Assembly (NCBI GenBank): GCA_021464525.1 | Contig: JADRCO010000065.1 | Coordinates: 1 to 59,487 of the forward strand | Direction: 5' to 3' | Origin: Rhizophagus sp. LPA8_4_AMF | Lineage: Eukaryota > Glomeromycota > Glomeromycetes > Glomerales > Glomeraceae | Length of the DNA stretch: 59,487 nt | In this document: piece by piece, positions 34,793 to 46,850 of the stretch | Position numbering within the stretch: the stretch's first letter is position 1 | Layout: every line of letters starts with the position of its first letter | Notes under the pieces: model-generated | What the model was told of the DNA's origin: nothing | Databases searched by the model: none | The model's input: the letters and a program-made list of their open reading frames with translations, nothing else | Position numbers and translations under genes: made by a program

Positions 34793-37700
34793 TTTTATTA
34801 ACCAATAATTTTTCGTTAAAAAAATATAAAATTTGATTATTAAAAGTTATGAAGAAAAAGTAGTAGAAATAAATGTACAGTATTAATTAAATAGAAACTA
34901 AAACTTTTTTTTTTTTTTTTAATAAAAGAAGAAATAATAAATAGAAAGAAAAAAGTATACGTATGTTGAATTTTTATATATATATAAGAAAACTTTTATG
35001 CGTATGCGCATTACATTCTATCTTTGAACTAGGCATATTACCAGTGAACCAGTTTAAATTTCATTTTATCTTTGTCAATATCTATTATAATTTTCATTTT
35101 ACTAGTAAATGCATTATCTTTTTTTGTTAAAAACCGTATTTTTTTTTGGTAGAAGTTGTAAGTAAAAAAGTTTGTAACAAAATAAGAAAAAAAAATAAAA
35201 AAAAATAAATAAATAAAATAAATAAGTAATATAAAATGAAATAAGCTTTACTGTTCTTTGATTGTTTTTCACTTTTTTGAATGTAATATTCTTGTGCAAT
35301 AAGGTCTTGTCCTTTTTTGAATTTTGATTTTTACATTGTAATTGATTTAGCGCATTAACATGATAAATTTGTCTACTCTATAATAATTACATAAGATAAG
35401 TAATAAATGAGAAACAAATTAGAAGCAAAGAATTCTGATTCTATTGTATATCTGTTGATATCAATGTCGTACAGTGAATCAGATTTTGCTTTGAACTTGA
35501 ACAAAAAAAGTTTACTTTATTTAATATGACGAATGTTTATAATTCTAACGTAAAAAATTATCATATTATCTAGAAATAAAAACTTTATTTGGAAAGTATA
35601 ATAATATTTTAGAAAATATCCTTCCAAAACTAATAATTGATAATTGGTCAAATGAAATGCAATTAAAAATATCGTTGCTGCTGTAAACTCTTTCATTTGC
35701 ACAATATTGCTATTGAAGTGTATATATTTCTTCATAGAAAGTGTTTCTAGAATTTTACAAATATGAATAAAGAAGCAAGATAGGATGAATATAATGAACA
35801 AGTGAAGTTTTACTATTAATAACTTTGCAAAAAAAGAAAAAAATTTCTAATTTTAGTAGGGTATTTATTAAAGTTTCAATATATTAATATTGATAATAGT
35901 CTTTATGACTTGTATGACTTTTGGTTTCTATGACTTTTATACTTGTTCTAACGAACCAATATAATTTTAGAAACAAATTTATGAAAAAGGATTCGTATCT
36001 GAAGTATTATTGTTATCTTTCAATTCGTCCAAATAACAAAATTTTCCATTATTTTATTAGTCTTCACGAAAAATATTATATACAGCATAGAACATACACA
36101 ATCTTTGCCCGAAAAGTTTGAAGAATTAGATAAGTCGATATTTTATTATCGTTATGTACAACTAATAATTCTTTTTCGTGACAATAAATTTGCGATTGCA
36201 AATTTTATTTGACCGTTTTATTTTTTATTTATTTATTTTTTTTAATTTATATATATATATAGAACTTCTATCGTCATTTTATCGTTGTGAGATAGTCGTC
36301 TTCTTTACATATTGTTTCGTGATATCGTATGATTGAACTTTACAAACGTGTACTCCTTTTCTTAATATGATTGGCTCAAAGACGAAAAATGTTTCGTGGA
36401 ATTACGAAAAAGTAAATTAAAACAAAAAGATTATTGAAAAAATTATGTATTCAACATTTATTTTAAATTAAAATATTAAAATAATCAAATATTAATAAAC
36501 CAAGCATCGAATTTTGACATCACCACATTTTTAGAGACGGGTCTTTCTAGTGATTGATTATTGTTGGATATTTCACGAATTCAACCAAAATCGTTTTATT
36601 TTATCAGAAGAAAACTCAACAACTTCTACTAAGGATCTCGTTTAAAGGATTTTACTGTATTATGGTGAGAATAATAAAATTATTTTTACTTATTTCTTTA
36701 TTTATTTATTTTTTTAAAAAAAGAATGTTCTAATATTATAGTACAGTAGTATACGTCAATTTTATTGTAAATTATAACTAAAAAGTTTCTTTAGGAAATA
36801 TTCCAATGATATCTTAAATCACTTTCAAAAAAAATGAATTGAAGATACTCGAAAATGAAATGATATTTTTAAGAAAAAAGTGAATGGTTAAATTCAATAA
36901 CAAAGCTCCCGCAATTCCGTACGAAACTTTTATCAGAACCAAGTCGCATTACAAAAAATGTATGACAGAAATCAAGTCAAGTTCGGGAAGCAACCTATAA
37001 TACAAACAAAACGATATACAAACAAAACAATATACAGTCCAATCGCTTTACAACGAATTTTGATTTAACGAATTTCTTAATATAACGAACCTCTATATCG
37101 TTTAACATTTAACTTCGTTATAAAGCGAGTAGACTGTACCGGTGTATGTTCCGAAATCAAAGCATCTCAGAAGGGAAAACGTTAACACAATTAATATTTA
37201 GTAATAAATAAAAGAGACCTAATAACACACGAAATCTCAAAATCCTGAAATGAAATATCTTAAGAAATATAAAAAAGTAACATTTATAAAAGTATGAACA
37301 AAATAAACGCTGCAGAAAATTTTATTTATTCGTTTTAAAATGGAAAAGAATATCTTTAAAAGTTTTTTATTTTGAAGAAAAAAAGCGAAAAAAAATACAT
37401 TAAAAACAAGAAGTTTTCATTTTAATTTAAGAATCCTATTTTTCTTTTTATTTTTATATCTCAACGTGAACAGAGAGACTTTATACAAGAATCAAAAAGT
37501 AATCAAAAAAAACAGTAATAAGACGCGAAGAAAACTAGGCATCTTCACCTTGATAAAAAAGAAAAAATAGGGAGGAGAAAACCAACAGAGATCAGAGATC
37601 GCTAAGCTTTTAATTTAAGAATACCACGTCATTTGATATCATAGTAGGTAAAGACAAACTGTTCACGTGATCAACTTATCTCAATGAGGCTGAGCTGAGG

Positions 37701-37973
37701 CTGAATGGCTGATATTGGGATTGTTAAAAATTTTTTATTAAGTCGGGTTAAACTTAAATATTATTCGATGGTTTATTGTCATAATTTTAAAAGAAATTCA
37801 TATGTAAAATAAAGTTTAACTGTAAACTGTTAAATAACATCATAATTCCATAATATCCATAATATCCATAAAAAAAGCTTAACTGTTAAATAACATAGTT
37901 CCATAAAATCTAAATTATACCCGCATACATAGAATAAAAATAATATTATTATACAAATCAAAAGGTATGTAAT
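34793..37973. other. Intergenic between F and G
   Basis: No gene recognised in 3.2 kb. A small TACAGTC-ended element lies at 37033-37138, preceded by a short ACAAACAAAAC repeat. An ATATATAT run occurs near 34976 and 36249. Short open frames at 35517-36121 look like chance in AT-rich sequence. Confidence 0.55.
37033..37138. mobile_element. 106-bp TACAGTC-ended MITE
   Basis: The left end TACAGTCCAATCGCTTTACA and the reverse complement of the right end TACAGTCTACTCGCTTTATA share most bases, and both run on into ACGAA. The element begins and ends in TA. Internal TTTAACGAAT and ATAACGAAC words are typical of pogo/Tigger subterminal repeats. Confidence 0.7.
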
Positions 37974-38779
37974 CTATTGTAGGAAACCATATTTAAGCGC
38001 TTCTTGACATAAGACTTTCAAACGATCATTATCATCTCGAGAAGGTAACACATCATCGTCATCTCTAACATCACCAGAAGCATCATCATCTTGAGAGAGT
38101 AACACAACATCATCTTGAGAAAATATTACTTCTTCAGAAGATGGTTCGTAATTTTTAGAGAGAAGCTTTCCTCGTTTTGAATACCAAAAATTTTTTAATT
38201 TATTTTCACTGCGTAATTTACCGGTTTTAGCTTCTACCACAGGAATTAAATTTGTCCAGCAAATTTTACCATTTGGTTCTTGATTTTTTTTAACCAATTG
38301 GATTATTAATATTTCTTCATATTTATTAAGACAATCATGACAAACTATCAAAAAAGAAAAATTCGAAATTATTATTTCTTTTTTTTTTTAAAAAAAAAAA
38401 AAAACAAAAGAATGAATAAATTATTTACGTTTAGGATCGAGCTGATTTTTCCAACTAGAAATTTTTAATAAGAAGATTTTTTTTTTTTTTAAAAAAAAAA
38501 AAATAATTAAAATCAATTAAATTATTGATACGATATCTTACCGTTGACGGATTTGCTTTGTAGTATATTCTGGAATCTCATTTTTTATTTTCGCATAGCA
38601 AATTGAAGGTTCTTTCATATGCTTTTCTATAATGCTATCAACCTGCGAGGTTTTAATAATAATAAAAAAAGAACAATAAATGAATTGTAATTTTTTTTTT
38701 TTTTTAAAAAAAAAGAAATTTAAAATACAGTGCATACTTCTTTAGTGAAGAGAATTCTTTTTGATTTAACTTTTCCCAT
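37974..38779 (-). CDS. Myb/SANT-like protein G
   Basis: Exons 38779-38738, 38642-38542, 38454-38429 and 38344-37974 join in phases 0, 2 and 1 to 179 residues. The start exon is MGKVKSKRILFTKE. Repeat 1 is VDSIIEKHMKEPSICYAKI to YTTKQIRQR, shorter than in relatives by three residues. The 26-nt exon encodes WKNQLDPK. Repeat 2 is LNKYEEILIIQLVKKNQ, ICWTNLI, TGKLRSENKLKNFWYSKRGK. Then comes a strongly acidic linker with repeated SQDD/RDD words and the C-terminal motif DRLKVLCQEALKYGF. The order of basic start, two helical repeats, acidic tail and terminal motif is the fullest form of the family plan. Confidence 0.87.
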
Positions 38780-40334
38780 TTTATTTCAAAGAGGCTTAAC
38801 GAAAAGGACTATTTTCAAAAAGGACTATTTGTCAAGACCTGTTCAAAGCGAAGAAATTTGTCTCTACTTTATACAATTTTGATTATTTGTTATCTTTTTA
38901 TGGTAAAGAAATTTTATCAATAGTCATTAAGGAAGGATCATACGAAATTATTGAGGAAATACACTATTATTCGCTTATCGGCTTCATCTCTCAAATTTTC
39001 CCCATTGGTAAAAAAGTAATTTGAAGTGATACCACAAACAAAATTGTTTATAAGTAATCATCATGGGACATAGCATAAGTAATTGAACCCTTAATACTGC
39101 ATAAAATGAAAAGAATCAAAAAGAAAATTCAATCATCCAATCGAATCCAAGTTCAGTAGATCCTTCAGGTTTATGACATCATGAGATCTTGTCACACATG
39201 TCACACAATGCTTAATGTTCATTGTAAATACTCGACCATTTAGAGTAAAATAATAAATTTTTTTTTGCTACCATTTTCAAAATGGTTGAAATGGTCGAAA
39301 TTTTACGGGAAAAAGAATGTACCGAAATGTACTGAAATCTATTGTGCAAGATGAACATAAACAATTGAAAAATCTACGGGGTATTTGACATTAGAAATTG
39401 CATCTAATAAGACAAATGATCATATGTCCAAATCCAATTAGGTAGATAATTTCCACTTTGGATATATGTTCAATTATTACTATCGTAAAATGTTGATCCG
39501 TGTTTTATATTTCCATGTTTTTCCGTGAATATGGAATTTATAGCCTTAAATCATGGAAATTTTCATCTCTCTAACACTGATGTCCGTGAATGTATCATTT
39601 TTACGGAATTTTACGAAAGCAACGGAGAAATAATGGAAATATTCGGATAAAAATTTTTTATAGGGATTTGGCCCGCAAAATACGGTAATTTGATGTGGAC
39701 AATGTTCGAATATTCAATTGAACAGATAGTCCATCACTGATTTCAACCGGTTTGAACTTTGAAGCCGGGTAATCATAGATTAATAAATAAGATCTTAATT
39801 TTCAAAAATGTTGCCAAACTTCGATATAAAGTATCTACATCAATATGGTATATTGGAAAATCTTTAGAAAATTTCGTTATATACTTATATGTTTATACCA
39901 AAATTACATCAATATTTATACGCTTTCATATATAGCGAGAATTAAAGTTTTATCGTTATATCAAATTTAACTGTTAATATAATTTATTAATATTCCGAAT
40001 ATCGATAGACCGAAGCTAAAAGACTTAGCATTTTTCTTATATTTGATGCCTTATTTTCACGGGACTAAAAAGCTTGTAATTTATTCGTATAATGTAAAGA
40101 TAAGAAAAAAAAAAAAAAACTTTTTTATATAATGAATTTATAAATCTTAATTATTATATTTCTTTATTCATACTTAAAAAATGTATTACATAAAATAATT
40201 TTTTTCATATTTTAAGCAATAAACTTTATATCATTTTGTCTCTCGAATTAAATGTATAAAAATTTTAGTAAGTATTTTTATACTATACGATAATACAACG
40301 TGATTGATTTTTATACTAATTGGAGTGTATTTTA
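38780..40334. other. Intergenic between G and H
   Basis: No gene recognised. It holds copy 2 of a dispersed repeat (39491-39670) and otherwise A/T-rich sequence. Confidence 0.5.
39491..39670. repeat. Dispersed repeat, copy 2 (direct)
   Basis: Counterpart of 26525-26690, same orientation. It is slightly longer, with an extra CATGGAAATTTTCATC-like portion. The conserved right end is CGGATAAAAATTTTTTATAG. Confidence 0.6.
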
Positions 40335-41171
40335 CTAAGTTAACAAATTTTTGATTTTCATCTTTTCAGCTTGTTTTCGATCGTCATTATTATGAGGAAT
40401 AAATGATACGCTTTTTAAAACGTTATTATTTTGAGGTGAAGGCGATACGGTTGTTGAAACGTTGTTTTCTTGAGGAGAAAGTGGTACGCTATTTGGAGCA
40501 TTACTATCTTGAGGGGAGGATGATGCATCATCTTCCGAAGGTGGAACTCTTTTTTGTCTTTCTTTTAAGTAATAATGATTTTTCACCTTATTTTCTGATC
40601 GCAATTTACCGAATTTATTTTTTAACTCTGAAATTAATTTTTTCCAGTTAATATTATTAGATGGATTTTCATCTTTATATTCTTCAACCCATTTGATAAT
40701 GTATGATTTTTCTTCCTCATAAAGTGCCTCGTGACAAACTAAAAAAAAAAAAATTTAGATCAAATTAAAATCAAATCAAGAACTTTATTAGGTAAAATTT
40801 GCTTACGATCTGGATCGAGTTTACTTATCCAACTATAAATAAAATTAAAATTTATGAAAATAAAAAAATAGATTTTGAAAAATTAAGTAAATTTACATAA
40901 TTAATATATATTTACCGCTGACGAATTTGTTTTGGTTCAAATCCTTTATCGATTTCTTTACTAGCTTTTATATATGGGTTGCGTTCATTCTTATATTTTT
41001 TCATAACTCTTATAATCTCATTATCAATCTTACAAGAAAAATTGTTTTTTAAAAAATAAGATAATTTAGCAAAAAAGATTTTTTTTAAAAAAAAAAATTA
41101 ATACGCACTATCCCTATCCTTTCTTTTCTTGTTTGTCTCTTTTTTGTTTGCTTAGGTTTTGATTTGGCCAT
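40335..41171 (-). CDS. Myb/SANT-like protein H
   Basis: Exons 41171-41109, 41028-40916, 40832-40807 and 40738-40335 join in phases 0, 2 and 1 to 201 residues. The start exon is very basic (KSKPKQTKKRQTRKER) and ends at an unusual GTGCGT donor. Repeat 1 is IDNEIIRVMKKYKNERNPY to FEPKQIRQR. The 26-nt exon encodes WISKLDPD. Repeat 2 is ALYEEEKSYIIKWVEEYK, INWKKLI and FGKLRSENKVKNHYYLKER. The tail has three imperfect repeats of the form (L/V)SPQ(E/N)NNV, Ser/Pro/Asn-rich instead of acidic, and the usual EILC motif is replaced by DRKQAEKMKIKNLL. Confidence 0.85.
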
Positions 41172-44100
41172 TTTTTTTTTTTTTTTAAACCAACTTTTCA
41201 GATGTTAAGGAGAGAAAGTAGAAAATCACTTCTATTTATAAAATTTTTGACTGGTAAATTTATTGTTAGATCATTTATATTTACAATTCGATTTATTATT
41301 TTGTTATCTTTTTTTAGTTAAAGATAAATAATTATTAAAAAAATTCATATAGAATGATTGAGAATATATCCTCGATTTCATTCGCTAATTGAAGGTGCAT
41401 GTACGCTATTCAAAATTTAATTCGGGAAACGATTAAATCTTGCAAATAAATAAGGAAATCGGATTACTTAAAATATGTCATGCGCCCATTTTTAATATGT
41501 ATGAAATTGTTTTTTTTAAAAAAAAAAATCCAATCTTACTCATTCGGATCGGATCGGATAGGATTAGATAATGCGTATATGCAGATCAATAAGCGCATCA
41601 CATGCCCTATTATGAATTAACCTTTTACAACAAATAACAAAATTAGCTCAGTAATAGGGCTCAGTAATCCTATCCAAACAACTAAAACAATGTATTTCCA
41701 TTATTTCTTCTTTTGGACTACAATCGGAAATTTTTTTTTTTTTTTAGAAAAAAAACAAATAAATTAAATAAAATGAAACTAAAAATAAAATTTCACCCTT
41801 ATTCAATAAATTGGTTCCATACTTGATAATTGAAAAAAAAAAAAATTTTTTTTATTGAGTATAATTTAAAATCATTATATACATCTTTAAAAAAAAAAGA
41901 AATGTAAATAGATATTTTTTTTTAACGCTTTACACTAACAAAGTTAATAATATGCTTTAATAAATTCAAAGAAAATAAATATTTCAAGAGAGCTCAATAA
42001 TAATTAAGAGTTACAAAGTTTTAAGAACTCAACATTATTCTATATATTAAAATAGTATAAAAATTCCCACTAGTTCTACTAAACTTGATTGTAACACAAT
42101 AAAGTCACACAAAAAATGGTGAAGTCCCATGAACAAAAAGAAATGATAATTACGAAAATTTTTCTTTTACAATGAACAATGGATAATTTCTGAAGATCGA
42201 TTATACTTAAATTTAAATTAGGAAATAATTTGATTGTTCGGCAAACTCCGATTCGAGTACAACAAAGTCACAATGTGGACGAAAATACGTGTCCATTTCG
42301 ATTTAAAATGAAAAAACCACAAAAAGTATTTAATTTCTTGAACTAAAAATATGTGCACATCTGTGATACAGTGGCGGTATTTAGAATATTGTGTCTTATC
42401 GCAATATCAATCATTTGGCTGATGGCTAATTTGATTACTAGTTATTTTATTAACAAATTTTAAGAAAAATAGATTATTAATGAGAGTTCAGTTTAACATT
42501 TTTCGTACACGTGGGTATTAAATTGAAATATTGGAGTAATATACATTATTAAGAAGAATGATTTCAGTGCAAAAATACCAAATTCGTTTTATGTTTCATA
42601 TCATCAAATGTAGCTGGGACGTATCCAATCCTTTCTTAAGATTTGTAACATATTTAATTACCTTGTTTATTTCGCTTTTTGTTCGCGGTTAACAATTCTA
42701 CCAAAAGATGAAATGAGAGGGAAGGAGTAAAATAAGCGAAAATTATTGATTTCTTTTTTTCAAATTTTAAAACTTGAAGAATCTTCTTCATATTTATATA
42801 AATCCCATGAAGGATATTTTCAAAGTAACAACCTGTCTTTTAACATGTAATACCGAAACAATTTTAGTTATCGCTTAAAGAATTTAAATTCTTTATCTCA
42901 AATAAATGCATCATTTTTAATGACACATGACAAAGCTTTCACCCTTTTAAAATTTACTTGTAACCTTTAAAATTGCTTACAATAAAGAAAAATAATAATT
43001 ACAATTATTAATTTGCCACCATTTTAGCAATATATTTGACACATTCGGCAAAAATGTTACTATGAGTGATGAGTCAGACCATAGAATATTCCATTTTAGT
43101 AGTCTATGTTTTTATCATCGTTCCAGATTGGCATTGTGAATGAAATTTTTTTATGAATGCATGTACATCATGCATAAAGCATTTACACAAGGGAATCAAT
43201 TACGCAATTTGCAATGTAATTAATGTATGTATGTATGTATTACTGCATATTTGATTCATCAAACATAAATTCATTGCATTCTTTATTGAGTCGTCTTAAT
43301 TTGGAAAGCTGATTTCAATTATAAATTTCATTGTCATTGATATCGGCGCATTTACCCCTTTTTACTTCCTTTATGTATATGTTGTGTAACTTACGGTATA
43401 CTTTCAAAAAAAATTTTTTTATACTTACTCCTTTATTCATTTTTTAAAAGCTTTATCTGTAACTATTAAAAAATTAATTTATATTATTGGCCTAGCAAAT
43501 ATAATGTTTTCATTTAAGATTTGACAAGATAAAATATTATCTTTAACGTTAAATAGACGAAAATTTGGCAAAATCTGTTTTAAAAAAATCCAACTTTATT
43601 ATCTTATAAAAAGAAGTTGTTTTCTTTCGCAAACTATGTCCAAAAATGAAATACTTATTATTAGTTATTAGATTTTAATTAGATAATAAAAATCTTTTTA
43701 TATTAAGAAAATCGATTTTTTTTGCATTTTATACGAAAAAAAATAATCTTAATAATTTATTTCAGTTGTCAAAACCCTTAGATTAGTCTCCTTTAATTAT
43801 TTTTAGCTTATCGGTTAATACGTCAAATTCAATAATAATAATGAGTTGGCTTCAAATTTATAACTTCCTATATTCTTACTAATTAATTGACAACAATGCA
43901 TAAGTTTGAGTTTTCGGTTTTTTTTTAATTATTAATATTTATAATTTATTTTTCAGTATTTCTAGTCACGCTTCTAAAAGAGTAATTTTTTTTTCGGATT
44001 CGAGCTGTCAGAATCGTGTAGGTCATTCCTTTTTAGAGGAAGCGGAGTAGAATAGTGAAAATAGTCGTCATTCTGTGTCACTTCCTCCCGCTTTTTTATT

Positions 44101-46183
44101 AAGGTGAAATCATATTTGTCAATCCCTTATCAGTTATAATGCCGTAATTCGGCAAAACTACACCACTTTAGACGACCCCCTTTTTAGTTAATTCCGGCAG
44201 CATTACAGATAGTTAGATCAAGAAACAACGAATATACTTTTAAATATAACTTAATTTTATAACACTTGTAATAAAAAATTAGTTTTGCCTAGGATAACTT
44301 ACTGAAAGCTATAGATATAAGGGAATTCAAGGAAAAAGGTTTCTTTAGTTTAACTTACTATTAAGAGTGACTCAATTAATAGTCATTTGAACTTTGATGT
44401 TTTAAAAAAATCAAAATTAACTGAAAGAAGATTAAAATGTCCAGACTGGTATTATCTCACTTTTATATATATTTGGGTTGAATTAACAAAAAATTTCGTG
44501 TTAATACTTAAAAAATAATATAATTAAAATAAAAAATAAAATAGAATTATCATCAGATTGTAATGTGATGGATATCATATTCATTTGCCATTGGCAAAAT
44601 TTGAAGGAATCCCAATTATCATCCATAAAATATAACATTCATTTATATAAACGAAGTTTATCAAGATACGGTTGTGAATCAGTTTTTTTTAATGAAAATT
44701 CATTAACTTGCTCATTTTTGGTAGAAGATGATGTGATTAATTGTATATTATTGTACGGGCGTGCTAAATAATGATCTGATGTGGCAATTTTGCTAAATAA
44801 TGATATGATGTGGCACTTCTTGCCACATCAGATCATTATTAAGCGCCCGTACAATAATACGTAATATTGACTGCATATTGAGTATAATTCTGAAAAAGTT
44901 AGTGGTTCATATAATCTCATTATCAAATAATATAATACGCGAGTATTAAGATGCTGATCTTTTTACGTTTTATAGTAGTAAATTAAATAAAATCTTCATA
45001 AAACATGTCATCAGAACAAACGCAGATATTCAAAATAAATTATAACGAGTTGTAGTAAATATAAATATCTTAACCGTTAATGGTATGATCGGTTCAGTTC
45101 CGATTTTCAGGAGGTTAATAAAACCGGTTAGCCGGTTTTAACCTCCATAAAATTCAAGTTTTTTTAATGAACTTTCATTTTTGAAAATAAAATTTATGAA
45201 GTTAAAAATCAATTATTGCGCGTTGTATATTTATTCAGTACTTAGTCCGTCTTTCAAAATTCTAAATTTTTGAAAACACTATCCCTTGTATTAAAAAATA
45301 ACAAAAATCCGATTATCCCGATATATTCCGCTATATTCCGTGAAAAAAAAAAATAATATGAATTATTTTTACATATTTTATCTAGTGCCCCGACTCTTAC
45401 GAATCAGAGGTTATCATTTATTTAATGACACGTAGGTTCAATCCAACTTATAATATTAAAATGAATAAAACTAAACTTTTTTAAAGAAAATGAACATAAA
45501 AGTACAAAAACTCATCAAGAAGACAGGTACCTAACATGTTGAATACCCTGAGTACAGTAATATTCAAATTTTTAAATAGGGTAAATTGATTTCGGGTATT
45601 TTAGTTAGTGCTATAGGGTAACTCGAATTTGATTTTTATATTCGGGTCAAGTTCGAATATATTCTCAAACATTATCCGATTTCGACCCTTTTGGAACATT
45701 ATTTTTATCTTCATTAAAAGAAAATAGATGAGGAATTTCTTATCGCTTTTTACTTTATTCAATTGATTCAATTTACATTGTATATTTCTATTTCATTCGT
45801 TTACAGTCAAAGAAAATTTTTGAAAGAAAAGTTTAATAAAAATGTATAAAAATAAATTCAATTTAAAATAATCATTATTTGATAAATTTTGAACTTTTCA
45901 ATTTATAATTCCTTATTACTGTAAAAATCAAATGATTACAATAAAAGTTTGCCCAAATTGATTGGTGACACAAGTTATGGGTGATGTGTGAAAAAGTGCG
46001 ATTTTTAATTCTGGCCAGATTTAGCGTAATTTCGGCTGGAATTAACATGACAATTTCAATTTACTGCGGTGATGTGAAACAAATGTAATCGTTCCACAGT
46101 CACAACATATTTTTTAACTTAATAACTTAATATAAGTCTTAATTTTTTATTATAATTATTATTACATTATCATATAATTTGTC
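41172..46183. other. Intergenic between H and I
   Basis: No gene recognised in 5 kb. A strong foldback element lies at 44746-44859. A GTATGTATGTAT microsatellite occurs near 43225. Relatively GC-rich words TAATGCCGTAATTCGG and AATTCCGGCAGCATTA near 44138-44210 are partly self-complementary and recall 46030 and 52530-52690; they may mark a decayed repeat family. Confidence 0.55.
44746..44859. repeat. Foldback element with a duplicated left arm
   Basis: The outer arm TATTATTGTACGGGCG pairs with CGCCCGTACAATAATA at the right end. The next segment, GCTAAATAATGATCTGATGT, occurs again as GCTAAATAATGATATGATGT. The right arm (TGCCACATCAGATCATTATT) is single and can pair with either copy. Confidence 0.85.
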
Positions 46184-46850
46184 TTAAAAAAAATCATAAC
46201 TTAACGTTTCTTCGGCTAAGATATCCATCGAATTTGTATTTGAATGAATATTTTTTCTTTTAGAAAGAATCGATTTTTTGGTATAGTTCCAAAAATTTTT
46301 TACTTTATTTTCGGAACGTAACTTATGGAATTTATCTTTCATCTTAAGAGTTAGTTGCTTCCAACTAATATTATTTGGGTTTAGTCTCACTTCCTGGATG
46401 ATATACTTTCTTTCATTATCACTAAGCGGTTCGTGACAAACTAATGTAAAACATAAATTCAAATTATTATTTTTTCCTTTCTGAAAAAAATAAAAAAATA
46501 AAAAGATTTAACTTACGGCCAGGTTTAAGTCGATCATGGTATCTAAAATCAATACATTTTTTTTTAAAAAAAAAAAAATAAGGTAATTTAAACAAAACTA
46601 ATACATTATATCTTACCTTTGCCATATTTGTTTCGCGGTATACACTTGAGACAATTCAGGCAACCTACTAACCATCGAACAGCGATTTCGATGATTTTTC
46701 CATTTTTCCATATATTTTATAATAATCTTATCAATCTACAAAGAATCAATTAAAAGAAAAGAATAAATAATTAAATAAAAAGAATTATTTCTTAAAAAAA
46801 AAGCATACATGTCTAGGAAATAGAGGTTCCTTCTTTTTTATATTTCTCAT
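46184..46850 (-). CDS. Myb/SANT-like protein I
   Basis: Exons 46850-46809, 46735-46617, 46542-46517 and 46440-46184 join in phases 0, 2 and 1 to 147 residues. The start exon is MRNIKKKEPLFPRH. Repeat 1 is IDKIIIKYMEKWKNHRNRC to VYTAKQIWQR. The 26-nt exon encodes YHDRLKPG, so the usual Trp of the linker is replaced by Tyr. Repeat 2 is PLSDNERKYIIQEVRLN, ISWKQLT and FHKLRSENKVKNFWNYTKK. The C-terminal motif is NSMDILAEETLSYDFF. It lacks the acidic linker, so it is the shortest intact member. Replacement of the Trp in the second repeat (QWV to QEV) suggests relaxed constraint. Confidence 0.82.

Noticed and set aside
45420..45460. GTAGGTTCAATCCAAC, resembling a tRNA T-arm
   Set aside because: No matching acceptor, D-arm or anticodon stem is found upstream. 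No convincing tRNA or rRNA was seen anywhere in the window.
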